Shown piece after piece: positions 45,941 through 55,165 of a DNA stretch of 64,000 nt. The notes beneath the pieces were generated by a model. It was not told the origin of the DNA and did no database searches. It was given only the letters and a program-made list of their open reading frames with translations. The DNA is from Sphingosinithalassobacter tenebrarum (GTDB taxonomy: Bacteria; Pseudomonadota; Alphaproteobacteria; Sphingomonadales; Sphingomonadaceae). The DNA is taken from assembly GCF_011057975.1 (NCBI RefSeq), contig NZ_CP049109.1, positions 3,255,001 through 3,319,000 of the forward strand, written 5' to 3'. How positions within the stretch are numbered: position 1 is the first letter of the stretch; every line of letters begins with the position of its first letter. Both the position numbers and the translations under genes were made by a program.

Positions 45941-46855
45941 TTGAGCGAACCGGCAATATCGGCGACGGGACTGGTCAAGAAGTTCGGCGGCAAGCGCGTG
46001 GTCGATGGCGTGTCGGTATCGGTGCCCAAGGGTCTGATCTACGGCGTGCTCGGGCCCAATGGCGCGGGCAAGACGACGACGCTGCGCATGCTGCTCGGCA
46101 TCATCGAACCCGACGAAGGCGAGCGCACGCTGCTCGGCCATGATCGCCCGCGCGACGCCAGCGACGATGTCGGCTATCTGCCCGAAGAGCGCGGCCTTTA
46201 TCCCAGCATGCGCGCCAAGGACGCGATCGCGTTCATGGGCGCGCTGCGCGGGCTCGACTGGAAAACCGGGCGCAAGCGCGCCGAGGAACTGATGGCCGAA
46301 GCGGGCCTGGGCCATGCCGCCGACGAGAAGATACGGAAACTGTCCAAGGGGATGGCCCAATTCGTCCAGTTGCTCGGATCCACCGTGCACCGCCCCGAAT
46401 TGCTGGTGCTCGACGAACCCTTTTCGGGCCTCGACCCGGTCAATCAGGAACGGCTCGAAAAGCTGATCGTCGGCGAACGCGATCGCGGCGCGACCATTCT
46501 CTTTTCCACGCATGTCATGGCGCATGCCGAACGGCTGTGCGATCGGCTCGCCATCGTCGCCAAGGGCAAGGTGCGCTTTGAAGGCACGCCTGACGATGCG
46601 CGCGCGACTCTGCCGCAACAGGCCCGTTACACGCCGCATTTCGCCGATGACGGGATCGCCGCGCTGCTCCCGCCCGACGCCGAACGCTTCAACGGCAGTT
46701 GGCGCTTCACCGTGCCCGAAACGGGCATCGAGACGCTGCTCGTCACACTGATCGACGCGGGATACGGGATATCGGGGCTGTCGATCGAACGGCCGAGCCT
46801 GCACGACGCATTCGTCCGAATCGTCGGCGAGGAAGCGCTGGAGGATATGGCATGA
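45941..46855 (+). CDS. ABC transporter ATPase (NatA-like)
   Basis: 304 residues, TTG start with AAGGAG 8 nt upstream. Walker A GPNGAGKTTT, signature LSKGMAQFVQ, Walker B LLVLDEPFSGLD, H-loop STHVMAH. It pairs with the permease that overlaps its end by 4 bp. Resembles NatA-type sodium or drug exporters. It is divergent from queG, 38 bp away. Confidence 0.92.
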   Translation: MSEPAISATGLVKKFGGKRVVDGVSVSVPKGLIYGVLGPNGAGKTTTLRMLLGIIEPDEGERTLLGHDRPRDASDDVGYLPEERGLYPSMRAKDAIAFMGALRGLDWKTGRKRAEELMAEAGLGHAADEKIRKLSKGMAQFVQLLGSTVHRPELLVLDEPFSGLDPVNQERLEKLIVGERDRGATILFSTHVMAHAERLCDRLAIVAKGKVRFEGTPDDARATLPQQARYTPHFADDGIAALLPPDAERFNGSWRFTVPETGIETLLVTLIDAGYGISGLSIERPSLHDAFVRIVGEEALEDMA

Positions 46856-48096
46856 CCCGGCTGCGCAAGAATGTCCGCCAGGCGCTGACCGTCGCACGCC
46901 GCGACTTCGTGGCGACTGTCGCGACGCCCACTTTCCTGATCTTCCTGCTCGCGCCCTTGTTCATGATCGGCTTCGGCGCCATCGGCGGTCTCGGCGCGAC
47001 GATGGTCGATCAGAGTACGGCGAGCCATTTGCGGATCGTAGCGCTCGCCCCTCCCGAACAGGCGCAGGCACTGTCCGCCGCCGATGCGCGGCTGCGCGAC
47101 CTGTTCCCCAAGAGCAACGACGACCGGCCGGGCGAGCTGATGGTGATGGCCCCGCAGGACGATCTGGAAAAGCAGGCGCGCGACCTGTTTGACACAAGCG
47201 ATGCCGAAGTGACCGCAGTGCTCTACGGCCCGCTCGAACAGCCGATCGTGCTGTACACCGCCAAGACATCGGCCCGCTATCTGGCACAAGTCGCCGAAAC
47301 GGCGCTGCGCGACATGCGCCTCGGAACGGATGCGCCGAGCGTCTCAGCGACGCTCGAGCCGGTGACGCGCACCGAAGCGACAATGAGCGGCAAGGGACAG
47401 ATCGCGTTTCTCGGGGCGTTCGGCCTGTTCCTCCTGACGCTGATGCTGTCGAGCCAGGCGATCGGGACGATGGCCGAGGAGCGGTCGAACAAGGTGATCG
47501 AGATCCTTGCCGCCGCGGTACCGCTCGAATCGGTGTTCTTCGGCAAGCTGCTGGGCAGTTTCGGCGTATCGCTGCTGTTTCTCGGCTTCTGGGCGACTCT
47601 CGGTATCAACGCCGTCGCATTCGCCCCGCCCGAAGTGGCACGCGTGTTTTCGGACATGGGCGTCGCGGTTGGGTTTCCCGCCTATCCGCTGCTGTTCTTC
47701 GCCTATTTCATGTTGTCGTTCATGCTGATGAGCGCGTTGCTGCTCGGCATCGGCGCGCAGGCTTCGACGCAGCGCGAGCTGCAGATGATGTCGCTTCCGA
47801 TCACGATCGGCAACATGGCGATGCTGGGCCTCGCCTCTGCCGCAGTATCGGATCCCGACGGCAGTATCGCGATGATCGCCGCGATCATTCCGTTCAGTTC
47901 GCCGCTGGCGATGATCGCCCGTGCGGCGCAATCGCCCGAAATCTGGCCGCATCTGATCGCGCTGGCGTGGCAGCTCCTCTGGGTGGTGGTGATCATCTCG
48001 CTCGCCGCGCGCTGGTTCCGGCGCGGGGTGCTGCAATCGGCCGGGCCGAAGCGGAAGAGGAAACGGGCGGCGCAGGCCAACGCGCCGGCTTCGTAA
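46852..48096 (+). CDS. ABC transporter permease (NatB-like)
   Basis: 414 residues. One helix near the N-terminus (about 28-50), a large extracytoplasmic domain (about 55-180) and five to six further helices (185 onward, e.g. IAFLGAFGLFLLTLMLSSQA and EERSNKVIEILAAAVPLESVFFGK, the ABC-2 motif). The ATGA overlap shows coupling to the ATPase. Exporter substrate unknown. Confidence 0.9.
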   Translation: MTRLRKNVRQALTVARRDFVATVATPTFLIFLLAPLFMIGFGAIGGLGATMVDQSTASHLRIVALAPPEQAQALSAADARLRDLFPKSNDDRPGELMVMAPQDDLEKQARDLFDTSDAEVTAVLYGPLEQPIVLYTAKTSARYLAQVAETALRDMRLGTDAPSVSATLEPVTRTEATMSGKGQIAFLGAFGLFLLTLMLSSQAIGTMAEERSNKVIEILAAAVPLESVFFGKLLGSFGVSLLFLGFWATLGINAVAFAPPEVARVFSDMGVAVGFPAYPLLFFAYFMLSFMLMSALLLGIGAQASTQRELQMMSLPITIGNMAMLGLASAAVSDPDGSIAMIAAIIPFSSPLAMIARAAQSPEIWPHLIALAWQLLWVVVIISLAARWFRRGVLQSAGPKRKRKRAAQANAPAS

Positions 48097-48210
48097 CCGG
48101 GAACTCGCGCCCGGGCATGCGGAACCGTTATGCTATTGGGGCGCTGATTGAAGGTGACCGGATGCGGGTTTCGAGCGAACTCTCCGCCGGGCGATTTGTG
48201 GAGCATTGCC

Positions 48211-48708
48211 ATGACCCTTCCCGAGCAGAATCGCCGCGCCTTTCTGGCGAGCGCCGGCGCCGGAGCATTCGTCGCCACGCTGGGCTGTTCCCCGGGCGAA
48301 AGCCGTGCCGACGCGCAGGACTTCGAACTCAGCCTGTCGGAAGCCGAATGGCGGCGCCGTCTGTCTCCCGCCGAATTCCGCATCCTGCGCGAAGCAGGCA
48401 CCGAGCGCCCCTATACGAGCCCGCTACTGAACGAAAAGCGCAACGGCACGTTCGTCTGCGCCGGATGCGCGCTGCCGCTGTTTCCCTCACGCACCAAATA
48501 TGAAAGCGGCACCGGCTGGCCGAGCTTCTGGCAGCCGCTCGACAATGCCGTGGTTACCCGTGCCGATCGCAGCCTGGGGATGGCGCGCACCGAAGCGCTG
48601 TGCCGGCGCTGCGGCGGACATCTGGGCCATGTGTTCAAGGACGGGCCCCGGCCGACCGGGGAACGCTGGTGCATGAACGGCGTGGCGCTGGACTTCCGCC
48701 CCGCCTGA
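48211..48708 (+). CDS. msrB: Tat-exported methionine-R-sulfoxide reductase
   Basis: 165 residues from ATG 48211. A twin-arginine signal QNRRAFLASAGAGAF (Arg8-Arg9) ends near ATLGC, a near-lipobox with Cys26. The MsrB domain has the zinc pairs CAGC and CRRCGGH and the catalytic Cys in ERWCMNGVALDF. It reduces methionine-R-oxide in proteins, here in the periplasm rather than the cytoplasm. Longer ORF from 48148 lacks a Tat motif at its start. Confidence 0.93.
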   Translation: MTLPEQNRRAFLASAGAGAFVATLGCSPGESRADAQDFELSLSEAEWRRRLSPAEFRILREAGTERPYTSPLLNEKRNGTFVCAGCALPLFPSRTKYESGTGWPSFWQPLDNAVVTRADRSLGMARTEALCRRCGGHLGHVFKDGPRPTGERWCMNGVALDFRPA

Positions 48709-48720
48709 CTCGCCGCGCAA

Positions 48721-49257
48721 TCAGCCGGCCGTGCGCAGTGCCGCGGCCAGCAGGTCAAGGCCTTCATTCCCCGCGAACAGTTCGGGCCATTCGGGTGCCT
48801 CGGGCGATTCGGGATAGATGAAGCCGTTGACCGGATAGGTGGTGCCGCCCAGCGCCTGGATCGGCGCATACCAGACACGCACCTGGCTCCAGTCATTGTC
48901 CGGCGACACATCGATCGCGCGCACGTCCCGCTCGACGCCGCCGCGGCGCGACCAGTTGGCATGGGTAAGCAGCACTTCGCGATCGCTGACGATACGCGAG
49001 ACCATCGCGACATGGCCGAGCGGCATGCGCGGGATCGGGCGGAAGGACATGACCGAGCCGATTTCGGGCGTATTGCCGCGATCATAGCGCCCGGCCGCCT
49101 GCCCCCACCAGGTGCGGGCATTGCCGTAGATTTCGATGCCCGAAACCGAACGGGCAAACGTGACGCACTGCCAGAACTTGGCCTGGGCAGGCATCACAAT
49201 GGTCAGGCAACACGCCGCCACCAGCGCAAAGCGCGCTGCAAGTCCGCGAATTTTCAT
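48721..49257 (-). CDS. Secreted CHAP-domain peptidase-like protein
   Basis: 178 residues from ATG 49257. Signal peptide residues 1-26 (CLTIVMPAQA), then FWQCVTFARSVSG with the likely catalytic Cys31 and GHVAMVSRI with the His. CHAP enzymes are amidases or endopeptidases of peptidoglycan cross-links or glutathionylspermidine-type amides. The catalytic Cys is right after the signal peptide, so the CHAP core begins immediately. A long ORF reading upstream to 49506 lacks support. Confidence 0.85.
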   Translation of the reverse strand: MKIRGLAARFALVAACCLTIVMPAQAKFWQCVTFARSVSGIEIYGNARTWWGQAAGRYDRGNTPEIGSVMSFRPIPRMPLGHVAMVSRIVSDREVLLTHANWSRRGGVERDVRAIDVSPDNDWSQVRVWYAPIQALGGTTYPVNGFIYPESPEAPEWPELFAGNEGLDLLAAALRTAG

Positions 49258-49635
49258 CTGGTCCCCACGACCCCGTTGATCTGCTGAAAAGGCTGCTAGC
49301 CCGGTTATAGACCGCTCGCCCAGCCCCCGCGTCCCGATTTCGGACGAACGGTTGGATAGCGGCGCCAGGCCGCTGGAACCCCGCATTTCCCCGGAATCAG
49401 GGGAAATCCTGACCCGCAGCTTTCCTTGACTGCGCTTGGCCGCAATCCTTGCCAGACCGGCAAGGGCAAAGGGAATTATCCAATGGCGAGCCTCGGTTCG
49501 TCGCACGATTGTTGCAATGCAGCACGGGATTCGTTCCTATAGTGAACAGGGGACGACGAAGAGTTAAGCGGCGCGTTAACCATTATCGCGCATGCTTGGG
49601 TTGAAAGGATTTCACGAGCGGGCGGGAGTAGAATC
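49258..49635. other. 378-bp divergent intergenic region
   Basis: No gene is supported. It separates the divergent CHAP gene and the protein at 49636. It holds an inverted repeat around ATTTCCCCGGAATCAGGGGAAAT near 49386-49408, and TTAA-8-TTAACCAT at 49564-49583, close to a CtrA box (canonical spacing 7). Promoters of both genes are likely here. Confidence 0.5.
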
Positions 49636-50187
49636 ATGGGCGCACGATCAAAGCCGGCAGAAGGTGCAATGACGCTGGCCGAAATAAAGGAATTCGCAGG
49701 GTTCAGCGCGGCGACGCAGCGGTACGTCCGCCGATCGCTCGATATCGGACTCGAACGCGACGACGCGATGGCGCGCTGGTCGCGCGACGTCGTCGAGGCA
49801 GCCAGCATCCGCGCCCAGGCACGTATGTATGACCGGCTGGAAGAAATCCGCGCGATGGTGCCGGACGACAGCGGCCTCGATCAGGTCGAACCGTTCATGG
49901 CGCCGCTGGTGAGCGTATCCGCCTTCGATCTGGGTCAGGGCCGGCTGACGACCTTCTCGGCCTATCGCTTCCTCTACGAGCGGCTGGTGGGCGCCGAGGT
50001 TCGGCCGTGGCTTCCCTCGGCATTCTGTTCGGCGGCGGCGCTGCCGCACCTCCACCCCGACTTGCGGCGCAAGCTGCTCCAGTCGATCAGCGAAGCCGCC
50101 GCGACGGCATCGGGATGGTCGAACCGGCAGCCGAGCTTCTTCCCGCAATGGGTGGAAAAGGTCGAAACCCGGGCATTGCCCAACTGA
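49636..50187 (+). CDS. Hypothetical helical protein
   Basis: 183 residues, ATG 49636, no signal peptide. Helical and charged throughout, with EIKEFAGFSAATQRYVRRSLDIGLERDDAMARWSRDVVEAASIR. No catalytic motif is recognised. It follows a possible CtrA-type site by about 50 bp and ends before a terminator hairpin, so it looks like a single-gene unit. Confidence 0.7.
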   Translation: MGARSKPAEGAMTLAEIKEFAGFSAATQRYVRRSLDIGLERDDAMARWSRDVVEAASIRAQARMYDRLEEIRAMVPDDSGLDQVEPFMAPLVSVSAFDLGQGRLTTFSAYRFLYERLVGAEVRPWLPSAFCSAAALPHLHPDLRRKLLQSISEAAATASGWSNRQPSFFPQWVEKVETRALPN

Positions 50188-50196
50188 AGAACGGCT

Positions 50197-50226
50197 ACGG
50201 CCCTCCCCGCCCGGAGGGCCGTTTGC
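50197..50226 (+). terminator. Terminator-like hairpin
   Basis: GGCCCTCC/GGAGGGCC stem with a CCGCCC loop, followed by GTTTGCTT. It follows the stop at 50187 by about 10 bp. Confidence 0.7.
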
Positions 50227-50273
50227 TTATCGGCGGACGCGAACTGCGCCGCAGCGAACCGGGCGGACCGGGA

Positions 50274-51008
50274 TCAGCCGCACATGCGCCGGCCCGATGC
50301 GCCGCGCTCGGCCTGGTCGAAGTGAAAATGATCGCGGTGCTGGGCATTGTATTCGGGCGACAGCACCGTCGCATACAGCTTGCACGCGCCATCGCGCACG
50401 TCGCGAAGGAACGCCGCCCTGGCGCCTTCCCCGTCCCAGTCCTCCAGCACCGAAATCCGCGTGCCGTCCTCCAGCCGAAAGCCTGAAATATCGACGGCGT
50501 CGGCGGTGGCATGTTCGCTCCATCCGCCGCTTTCGCGACCATAGAGCCGGCGGCAGCTATAGCTTCCCAGATGGATGACCTGCGCGACGCGGCTGTCGAA
50601 ATGGCGCCGAGCGGCAGGCTGCAACACATCCCATTTCCATTTCATCAGCGCCGCCGCGACGGGACAGGCGGTTTCCAGCCCGCCGGGGGACAGATCGAGG
50701 CCCTCGTCGCCACCGGAGAGTTCGATACCGTCGGAATAGCCGCATTGCGGCTGATCCGGCCGCGAAACGGCATCGGCGGCGTCATAGCCGACGCCCGCGC
50801 GATCGAGCAGCGCGCGGCACTGGTCGAAATCGTCGGTCAGCCCGGCCAGCTTGCTGCCGGTGAACATCCCGATCGGATCGGCGAGGTCGAGCTGCGTCCA
50901 GGGCAGGTCCTGCGGCCGCTCGCGCAGCCAGCCATAGCCCGCCAGTGCGAGCGCACCGATCACCACCAGAGTCACGACTCCCTTCAGGATGGAGCGTACC
51001 CGGCTCAC
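50274..51008 (-). CDS. Extensin-like (DUF) family protein
   Basis: 244 residues from GTG 51008. One hydrophobic helix (about residues 9-24) anchors it. The C-terminal extensin-like domain shows SEHATADAVDISGFRLEDG and HRDHFHFDQA, a VanY/MepA-like histidine-aspartate pattern that may bind zinc. Several cysteines (about 4) could form disulphides. Likely a periplasmic peptidoglycan-interacting protein. It overlaps the NUDIX gene by 4 bp. Confidence 0.85.
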   Translation of the reverse strand: MSRVRSILKGVVTLVVIGALALAGYGWLRERPQDLPWTQLDLADPIGMFTGSKLAGLTDDFDQCRALLDRAGVGYDAADAVSRPDQPQCGYSDGIELSGGDEGLDLSPGGLETACPVAAALMKWKWDVLQPAARRHFDSRVAQVIHLGSYSCRRLYGRESGGWSEHATADAVDISGFRLEDGTRISVLEDWDGEGARAAFLRDVRDGACKLYATVLSPEYNAQHRDHFHFDQAERGASGRRMCG

Positions 51009-51754
51009 GAAGCCCGTTTCGCCCGGCTGAGCAGCTCGGAGGTCACCGGATAGCCAAGATCGTCGGGGATGCAGAGATGATCGCCGTCCTCGCGCGTTTC
51101 GATCCACGGCGTGATCGTGCGCACCGGATGACCGATCGCATGGGCAGCGGCCTCTTCATAGCCGCCGAAGCGCGCCAGCCGCTCCAGATTGCGCCGCGTG
51201 GGATAGATGACCGACGCCTCTCCGGCTTCGGCCGCCGCAATCACGTCATGCGCCGAGCGCCAGAAGGCGCGCGTGCTTTCGCTGCCGTCGGGATCGGGAT
51301 CGGGCAGGCCGGCATCCGCCCGTGCAAGATAGAATCGCGTATCGAACACGCGCGCGCTGTGATCGGGGCACCAGCGCGCAAAGGGTAGCAGCGCATGGGC
51401 ATCCAGCCGCGCATCGGCCATATCGAGCGCCTCGCCGAACGGCGTGCCGTCATGCAGCGCCGCGCGGATTTGCGGTACTGCCCCGGAATCAACCCGCATA
51501 CCGATCGCCAAGCCCGTCTCCTCCAGCGTTTCGCGAATCGCCGCGACGCGTGCCGCGGCGTCTTCGGATGTGTCGCCCAACCTGGCAGCAAGCGCATGAT
51601 CGCCCGGATCGATCCGTCCGCCGGGGAAAACCAGCGCTCCGCCCGCGAACGACATCGCCGCAGCGCGCTCGACCATCAGCAGTTCGGGAGGCCCCTGCAC
51701 GCGCTCGCGCATCAGAACGAGCGTGGCGGCGGGAACGATGCGGATCGGACTCAT
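51005..51754 (-). CDS. NUDIX hydrolase (NUDT19-like)
   Basis: 249 residues from ATG 51754. The Nudix box is split by an insert: GGRIDPGDH...AAIRETLEETGLAI. The N-terminus AATLVLMRERVQGPPELLMVERAAAMSFAGGALVFPGG matches bacterial CoA-diphosphatase/NUDT19-like proteins. It probably hydrolyses an acyl-CoA or nucleotide diphosphate. Coupled to the extensin-like gene downstream. Reading from 52423 is a shadow. Confidence 0.88.
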   Translation of the reverse strand: MSPIRIVPAATLVLMRERVQGPPELLMVERAAAMSFAGGALVFPGGRIDPGDHALAARLGDTSEDAAARVAAIRETLEETGLAIGMRVDSGAVPQIRAALHDGTPFGEALDMADARLDAHALLPFARWCPDHSARVFDTRFYLARADAGLPDPDPDGSESTRAFWRSAHDVIAAAEAGEASVIYPTRRNLERLARFGGYEEAAAHAIGHPVRTITPWIETREDGDHLCIPDDLGYPVTSELLSRAKRAS

Positions 51755-51823
51755 GGCCCCTGCCCTACGCGCTTCGCGCGCCAAGCTGAACCATTGGATG
51801 GACCCGTCCGTTGTCGGGACGTG

Positions 51824-52291
51824 ATGAACGGACCGCTCCCCGAATACGGCATCGGCGAGCTCGCGCTGCGGCTGGGCATCGCGACGCTGCTCGGTGCGCT
51901 GCTCGGCTTCAATCGCGAACGCACCGGCCATTCGGCGGGAATCCGCACGCACGGCATGGTCTCGCTCAGTTCGGCGATGATCACGCTGATCGCGTTGATG
52001 ATGTTCGCGCAATTGCGCGGCGATGCCGCCCAGCCGGACCCGCTGCGCGTGGTGCAGGGACTGGCCCAGGCGATCGGCTTCATCGCCGCGGGGCTTATCT
52101 TCGTGCGCGGCGGCGACGTGCGCAACCTGACGACAGCAGCGAATATCTGGCTGGCGACGTCGATCGGCATCGCGTGCGGCGCAGGCTATTGGCAACTGGT
52201 GGCGGTTGCCTTCACGCTGGGGCTGCTGCTGCTCGTCGTCGTCAAGATCGTCAAGCGCCGGATCCCCGGCCTCGACGGCGAAGAGGGGTGA
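51824..52291 (+). CDS. MgtC/SapB-family membrane protein
   Basis: 155 residues with four or five helices. The family pattern LGALLGFNRERTGHSAGIRTHGMVSLSSAMITL is complete. MgtC proteins affect magnesium and acid tolerance and act in the inner membrane. GTG 51821 precedes ATG 51824 and either may be used. It is divergent from the NUDIX gene. Confidence 0.9.
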   Translation: MNGPLPEYGIGELALRLGIATLLGALLGFNRERTGHSAGIRTHGMVSLSSAMITLIALMMFAQLRGDAAQPDPLRVVQGLAQAIGFIAAGLIFVRGGDVRNLTTAANIWLATSIGIACGAGYWQLVAVAFTLGLLLLVVVKIVKRRIPGLDGEEG

Positions 52292-52437
52292 GGCAAAACG
52301 GCATCGCTTTCCTGAGGAAAGGCGAGCGTGCCGCGCCCGGGGCGCGAATTCAAACCCGAGACGGATCCGAGTCAGCGATTCAGGGGGGGCTGAGCGACGG
52401 AAAACCGACCGAGGCGAAGACACTCCCGGAGGGAAGT

Positions 52438-52513
52438 TGGTGGAGCCGAGGGGGATCGAACCCCTGACCTTCGCAATGCCATTGCGACGCTCTCCCAGCT
52501 GAGCTACGGCCCC
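52438..52513 (-). tRNA. tRNA-Ala (GGC)
   Basis: 76 nt on the minus strand. Acceptor GGGGCCG/CGGCTCC, D-arm GCTCAGCTGGGAGAGC, anticodon stem TCGCA/TGCGA around ATGGCAT giving anticodon GGC, T-arm AGGGGTTCGATCCCCCT, and A plus encoded CCA. Reads GCC and GCU alanine codons. Confidence 0.95.
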
Positions 52514-52624
52514 ACATCCCGGGAAGGCGACGGCCTTTAGGCGGCCGTCGCGGATATTGCAAGCACCTGATTCACGCCGCCGCTCCGCGCCTTGAAATCG
52601 ACCGGAACTTGCGGCGGTCGGTAC

Positions 52625-52945
52625 TCAGTTTTCGTCGTCTTCCTCGGAGGCCTTGACCCCAAGATCGTCGTCACCGCCCAGATCGACTTCGTCGTCGGGC
52701 GACTCCTCGTCGTCGTCGCTGATGTCCAGATCCTCGTCACCGAGATCCGAATCGCTCTTTTCCTTCTTTTCCGTTTCCTGCTTGTTCGCTTCGAACGGAA
52801 GCGGCTGCTTCGACTTGAGGACCGGCTCGGGCTCCCAGGCGTAACCGCATTCGATGCAGGTTACCGGGTCATCCTTCTGCAGATCGTAAAAGCGCGTCGC
52901 GCATTTCGGACACGTACGCTTCGTGCCCCATTCCGGCTTCACCAT
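52625..52945 (-). CDS. TIGR02300-type zinc-ribbon/acidic protein
   Basis: 106 residues. An N-terminal zinc ribbon (CPKCATRFYDLQKDDPVTCIECGYAW, CxxC twice) is followed by a linker and a strongly acidic tail of Asp/Glu-rich stretches (SDSDLGDEDLDISDDDEE...). The family is common in alphaproteobacteria and its function is unknown. ATG 52945. It lies 129 bp from aroA in divergent orientation. Confidence 0.93.
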   Translation of the reverse strand: MVKPEWGTKRTCPKCATRFYDLQKDDPVTCIECGYAWEPEPVLKSKQPLPFEANKQETEKKEKSDSDLGDEDLDISDDDEESPDDEVDLGGDDDLGVKASEEDDEN

Positions 52946-53073
52946 ATGGTGCCTCTTGCCTTTCGAAACTGGGATTTTCGGGGATACGGCCTGCGTAAAG
53001 CAGGACTCGCGGCCCGCAAAGTGGGGGGCGCCTTGCCATAGCGCAAGCGCGCTGTCAAAAGCCCGCGCGTCCT

Positions 53074-54399
53074 ATGACCTCAACAGCCCCCCGCCCGCTT
53101 GCCCTTTCCGCCGCCGGACCGCTGCGCGGCACCGTGCGCGTACCCGGCGACAAATCGATCAGCCATCGCGCGCTGATGTTCGCGGGGCTCGCCGTCGGCG
53201 AAAGCCGGATTACCGGCCTGCTGGAGGGCGAAGACGTGCTCGCCACCGCCGCCGCAATGCGCGCGATGGGCGCGCAGGTCGAACGCGGCGAGGACGGGGT
53301 GTGGCGCGTCCACGGCGTCGGCGTCGGCGGACTGCTCCAGCCGCGTACCGCACTCGACATGGGCAATTCGGGCACGTCGACACGGCTTTTGATGGGCTTG
53401 ATCGCCAGCCATCCGATCACCGTCACCTTCACCGGAGACGCATCGCTTTCCAGCCGCCCGATGGGCCGCGTGATCGATCCGCTGACGGAAATGGGCGCCG
53501 AATTCACGGCGTCGCCCGGAGGACGCCTGCCGCTCACCATGCGCGGCATCTGCCCCGCCGTGCCGATCGCATATCGCCTGCCGGTCGCTTCGGCGCAGGT
53601 GAAGTCGGCCGTACTGCTTGCCGGGCTCAACACGCCGGGCATCACGCGCGTGATCGAACCGGTTCCGACACGCGATCACAGCGAACGGATGCTGCGGGGA
53701 TTCGGTGCCGAGCTGACCGTCGAGGAAACCGCGGAAGGTCGCGTTATTTCGATCACCGGCGAGGCCGAACTGACTCCGCAGCAGATCGAAGTGCCCGGCG
53801 ATCCTTCGAGCGCCGCCTTCTGGATTGTGGCAGCGTCGATCGTACCGGGATCGGAGCTGACCATCGCCAATGTCGGCCTCAATCCCACCCGCGCGGGGCT
53901 GGTGCAGGTGCTGCGGATGATGGGCGCCGACATCACCGAGGCGCAGCCGCGCATCGTCGGCGGCGAGCCCGTCGCGGATCTGATCGTCCGCCATGCGCCG
54001 CTTTCGGGAATCGAGGTTCCACCCGAGCTCGCGCCGAGCATGATCGACGAATATCCGATCCTGTTCGTCGCCGCCGCGCTGGCGCAGGGCCGCACCGTGG
54101 CACGCGGCGCCGAGGAACTGCGCGTCAAGGAATCGGATCGGATCGCCGTCATGGCCGCCGCGCTGGAAGCCGCCGGCGCGCATGTCGAGGAAGTCGCCGA
54201 CGGGCTGATCATCGACGGCAGCGGCGGCGATCCCCTGCCCGGCGGGGGCACGATCGCATCGCGGCTCGACCATCGTATCGCGATGAGCATGTCGGTCGCC
54301 GGGCTGGCATGCAGCCGGCCGCTGACCATCGACGATGTGTCGCCCGTCGCGACAAGCTACCCGAATTTCTACGAAACCCTTGACGCGGTGCGCCGCTAG
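53074..54399 (+). CDS. aroA: 3-phosphoshikimate 1-carboxyvinyltransferase (EPSP synthase)
   Basis: 441 residues. Chorismate-pathway enzyme joining shikimate-3-phosphate and PEP. Visible blocks are [64 protein letters not shown] and [12 protein letters not shown], all complete. Sequence is class II-like in [15 protein letters not shown]; glyphosate sensitivity cannot be inferred. Start of the aroA-cmk unit. Confidence 0.97.
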   Translation: MTSTAPRPLALSAAGPLRGTVRVPGDKSISHRALMFAGLAVGESRITGLLEGEDVLATAAAMRAMGAQVERGEDGVWRVHGVGVGGLLQPRTALDMGNSGTSTRLLMGLIASHPITVTFTGDASLSSRPMGRVIDPLTEMGAEFTASPGGRLPLTMRGICPAVPIAYRLPVASAQVKSAVLLAGLNTPGITRVIEPVPTRDHSERMLRGFGAELTVEETAEGRVISITGEAELTPQQIEVPGDPSSAAFWIVAASIVPGSELTIANVGLNPTRAGLVQVLRMMGADITEAQPRIVGGEPVADLIVRHAPLSGIEVPPELAPSMIDEYPILFVAAALAQGRTVARGAEELRVKESDRIAVMAAALEAAGAHVEEVADGLIIDGSGGDPLPGGGTIASRLDHRIAMSMSVAGLACSRPLTIDDVSPVATSYPNFYETLDAVRR

Positions 54400-54414
54400 G
54401 CTGAAATCTGTGTG

Positions 54415-55056
54415 ATGATTATCGCAGTCGACGGACCGGCCGCTTCCGGTAAGGGCACCATCGCCCGGGCACTCGCGCGCCATTACGGGCTGCCGCATCT
54501 CGATACCGGCCTGATCTATCGCGCGGTGGGTGCGAGCGTACTTCGCGAGGAAGGCGACCCGGCAAGCGAGGGCGATGCCCTTGCCGGGTGCAGCTTCGAT
54601 GATTTCCTGCTCGAGGATCCCTGGCTGAAAAGCGAGGAAGTCGGCAAGGCCGCCTCGATCGTCTCCGCCCATCCGCTGGTGCGCAAGGCGCTGCTGCTGC
54701 GGCAGAAGAAGTTCGCGGCCCAGCCGGGCGGGGCAGTGCTCGACGGACGCGACATCGGCACGGTGATCGCGCCGGAAGCCGAAGTGAAGCTCTACGTCAA
54801 GGCAACTCCGATGATCCGCGCCCAGCGCCGCCAGCTCGAACAGCGCAAGGGCGGCGTGTTCGAAAGCCTCGACAAGGTGCTCGCCGACATCCGCGCGCGC
54901 GATGAGCGCGACACCAAACGCGCCGAAGCGCCGCTGCGGCCCGCCGATGACGCGGTCACACTGGACACCAGTTTCCTGTCGATCGAAGCGGCGGTGCAGA
55001 AGGCCGTGGGGATCGTCGAGGCAGCAAAGGCGAAGGCTACGGCCGAAAGCGAGTGA
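54415..55056 (+). CDS. cmk: Cytidylate kinase
   Basis: 213 residues from ATG 54415 (GTG 54412 is adjacent). P-loop VDGPAASGKGTIAR, HLDTGLIYRA, DGRDIGTVIAPEA and DERDTKRAEAPL. Phosphorylates CMP and dCMP. It follows aroA by 15 bp; in most relatives rpsA comes next, here two extra genes intervene. Confidence 0.95.
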   Translation: MIIAVDGPAASGKGTIARALARHYGLPHLDTGLIYRAVGASVLREEGDPASEGDALAGCSFDDFLLEDPWLKSEEVGKAASIVSAHPLVRKALLLRQKKFAAQPGGAVLDGRDIGTVIAPEAEVKLYVKATPMIRAQRRQLEQRKGGVFESLDKVLADIRARDERDTKRAEAPLRPADDAVTLDTSFLSIEAAVQKAVGIVEAAKAKATAESE

Positions 55057-55165
55057 TAACTCCGCTTCACAGGTGCGTAACAATCGTAGCAGAATGCAAC
55101 GGACCTGACGCCCGGCTGTTTGGGTCAAACCAATCCAATTGGGTCGCAACACAAGGAGTGTCAGC

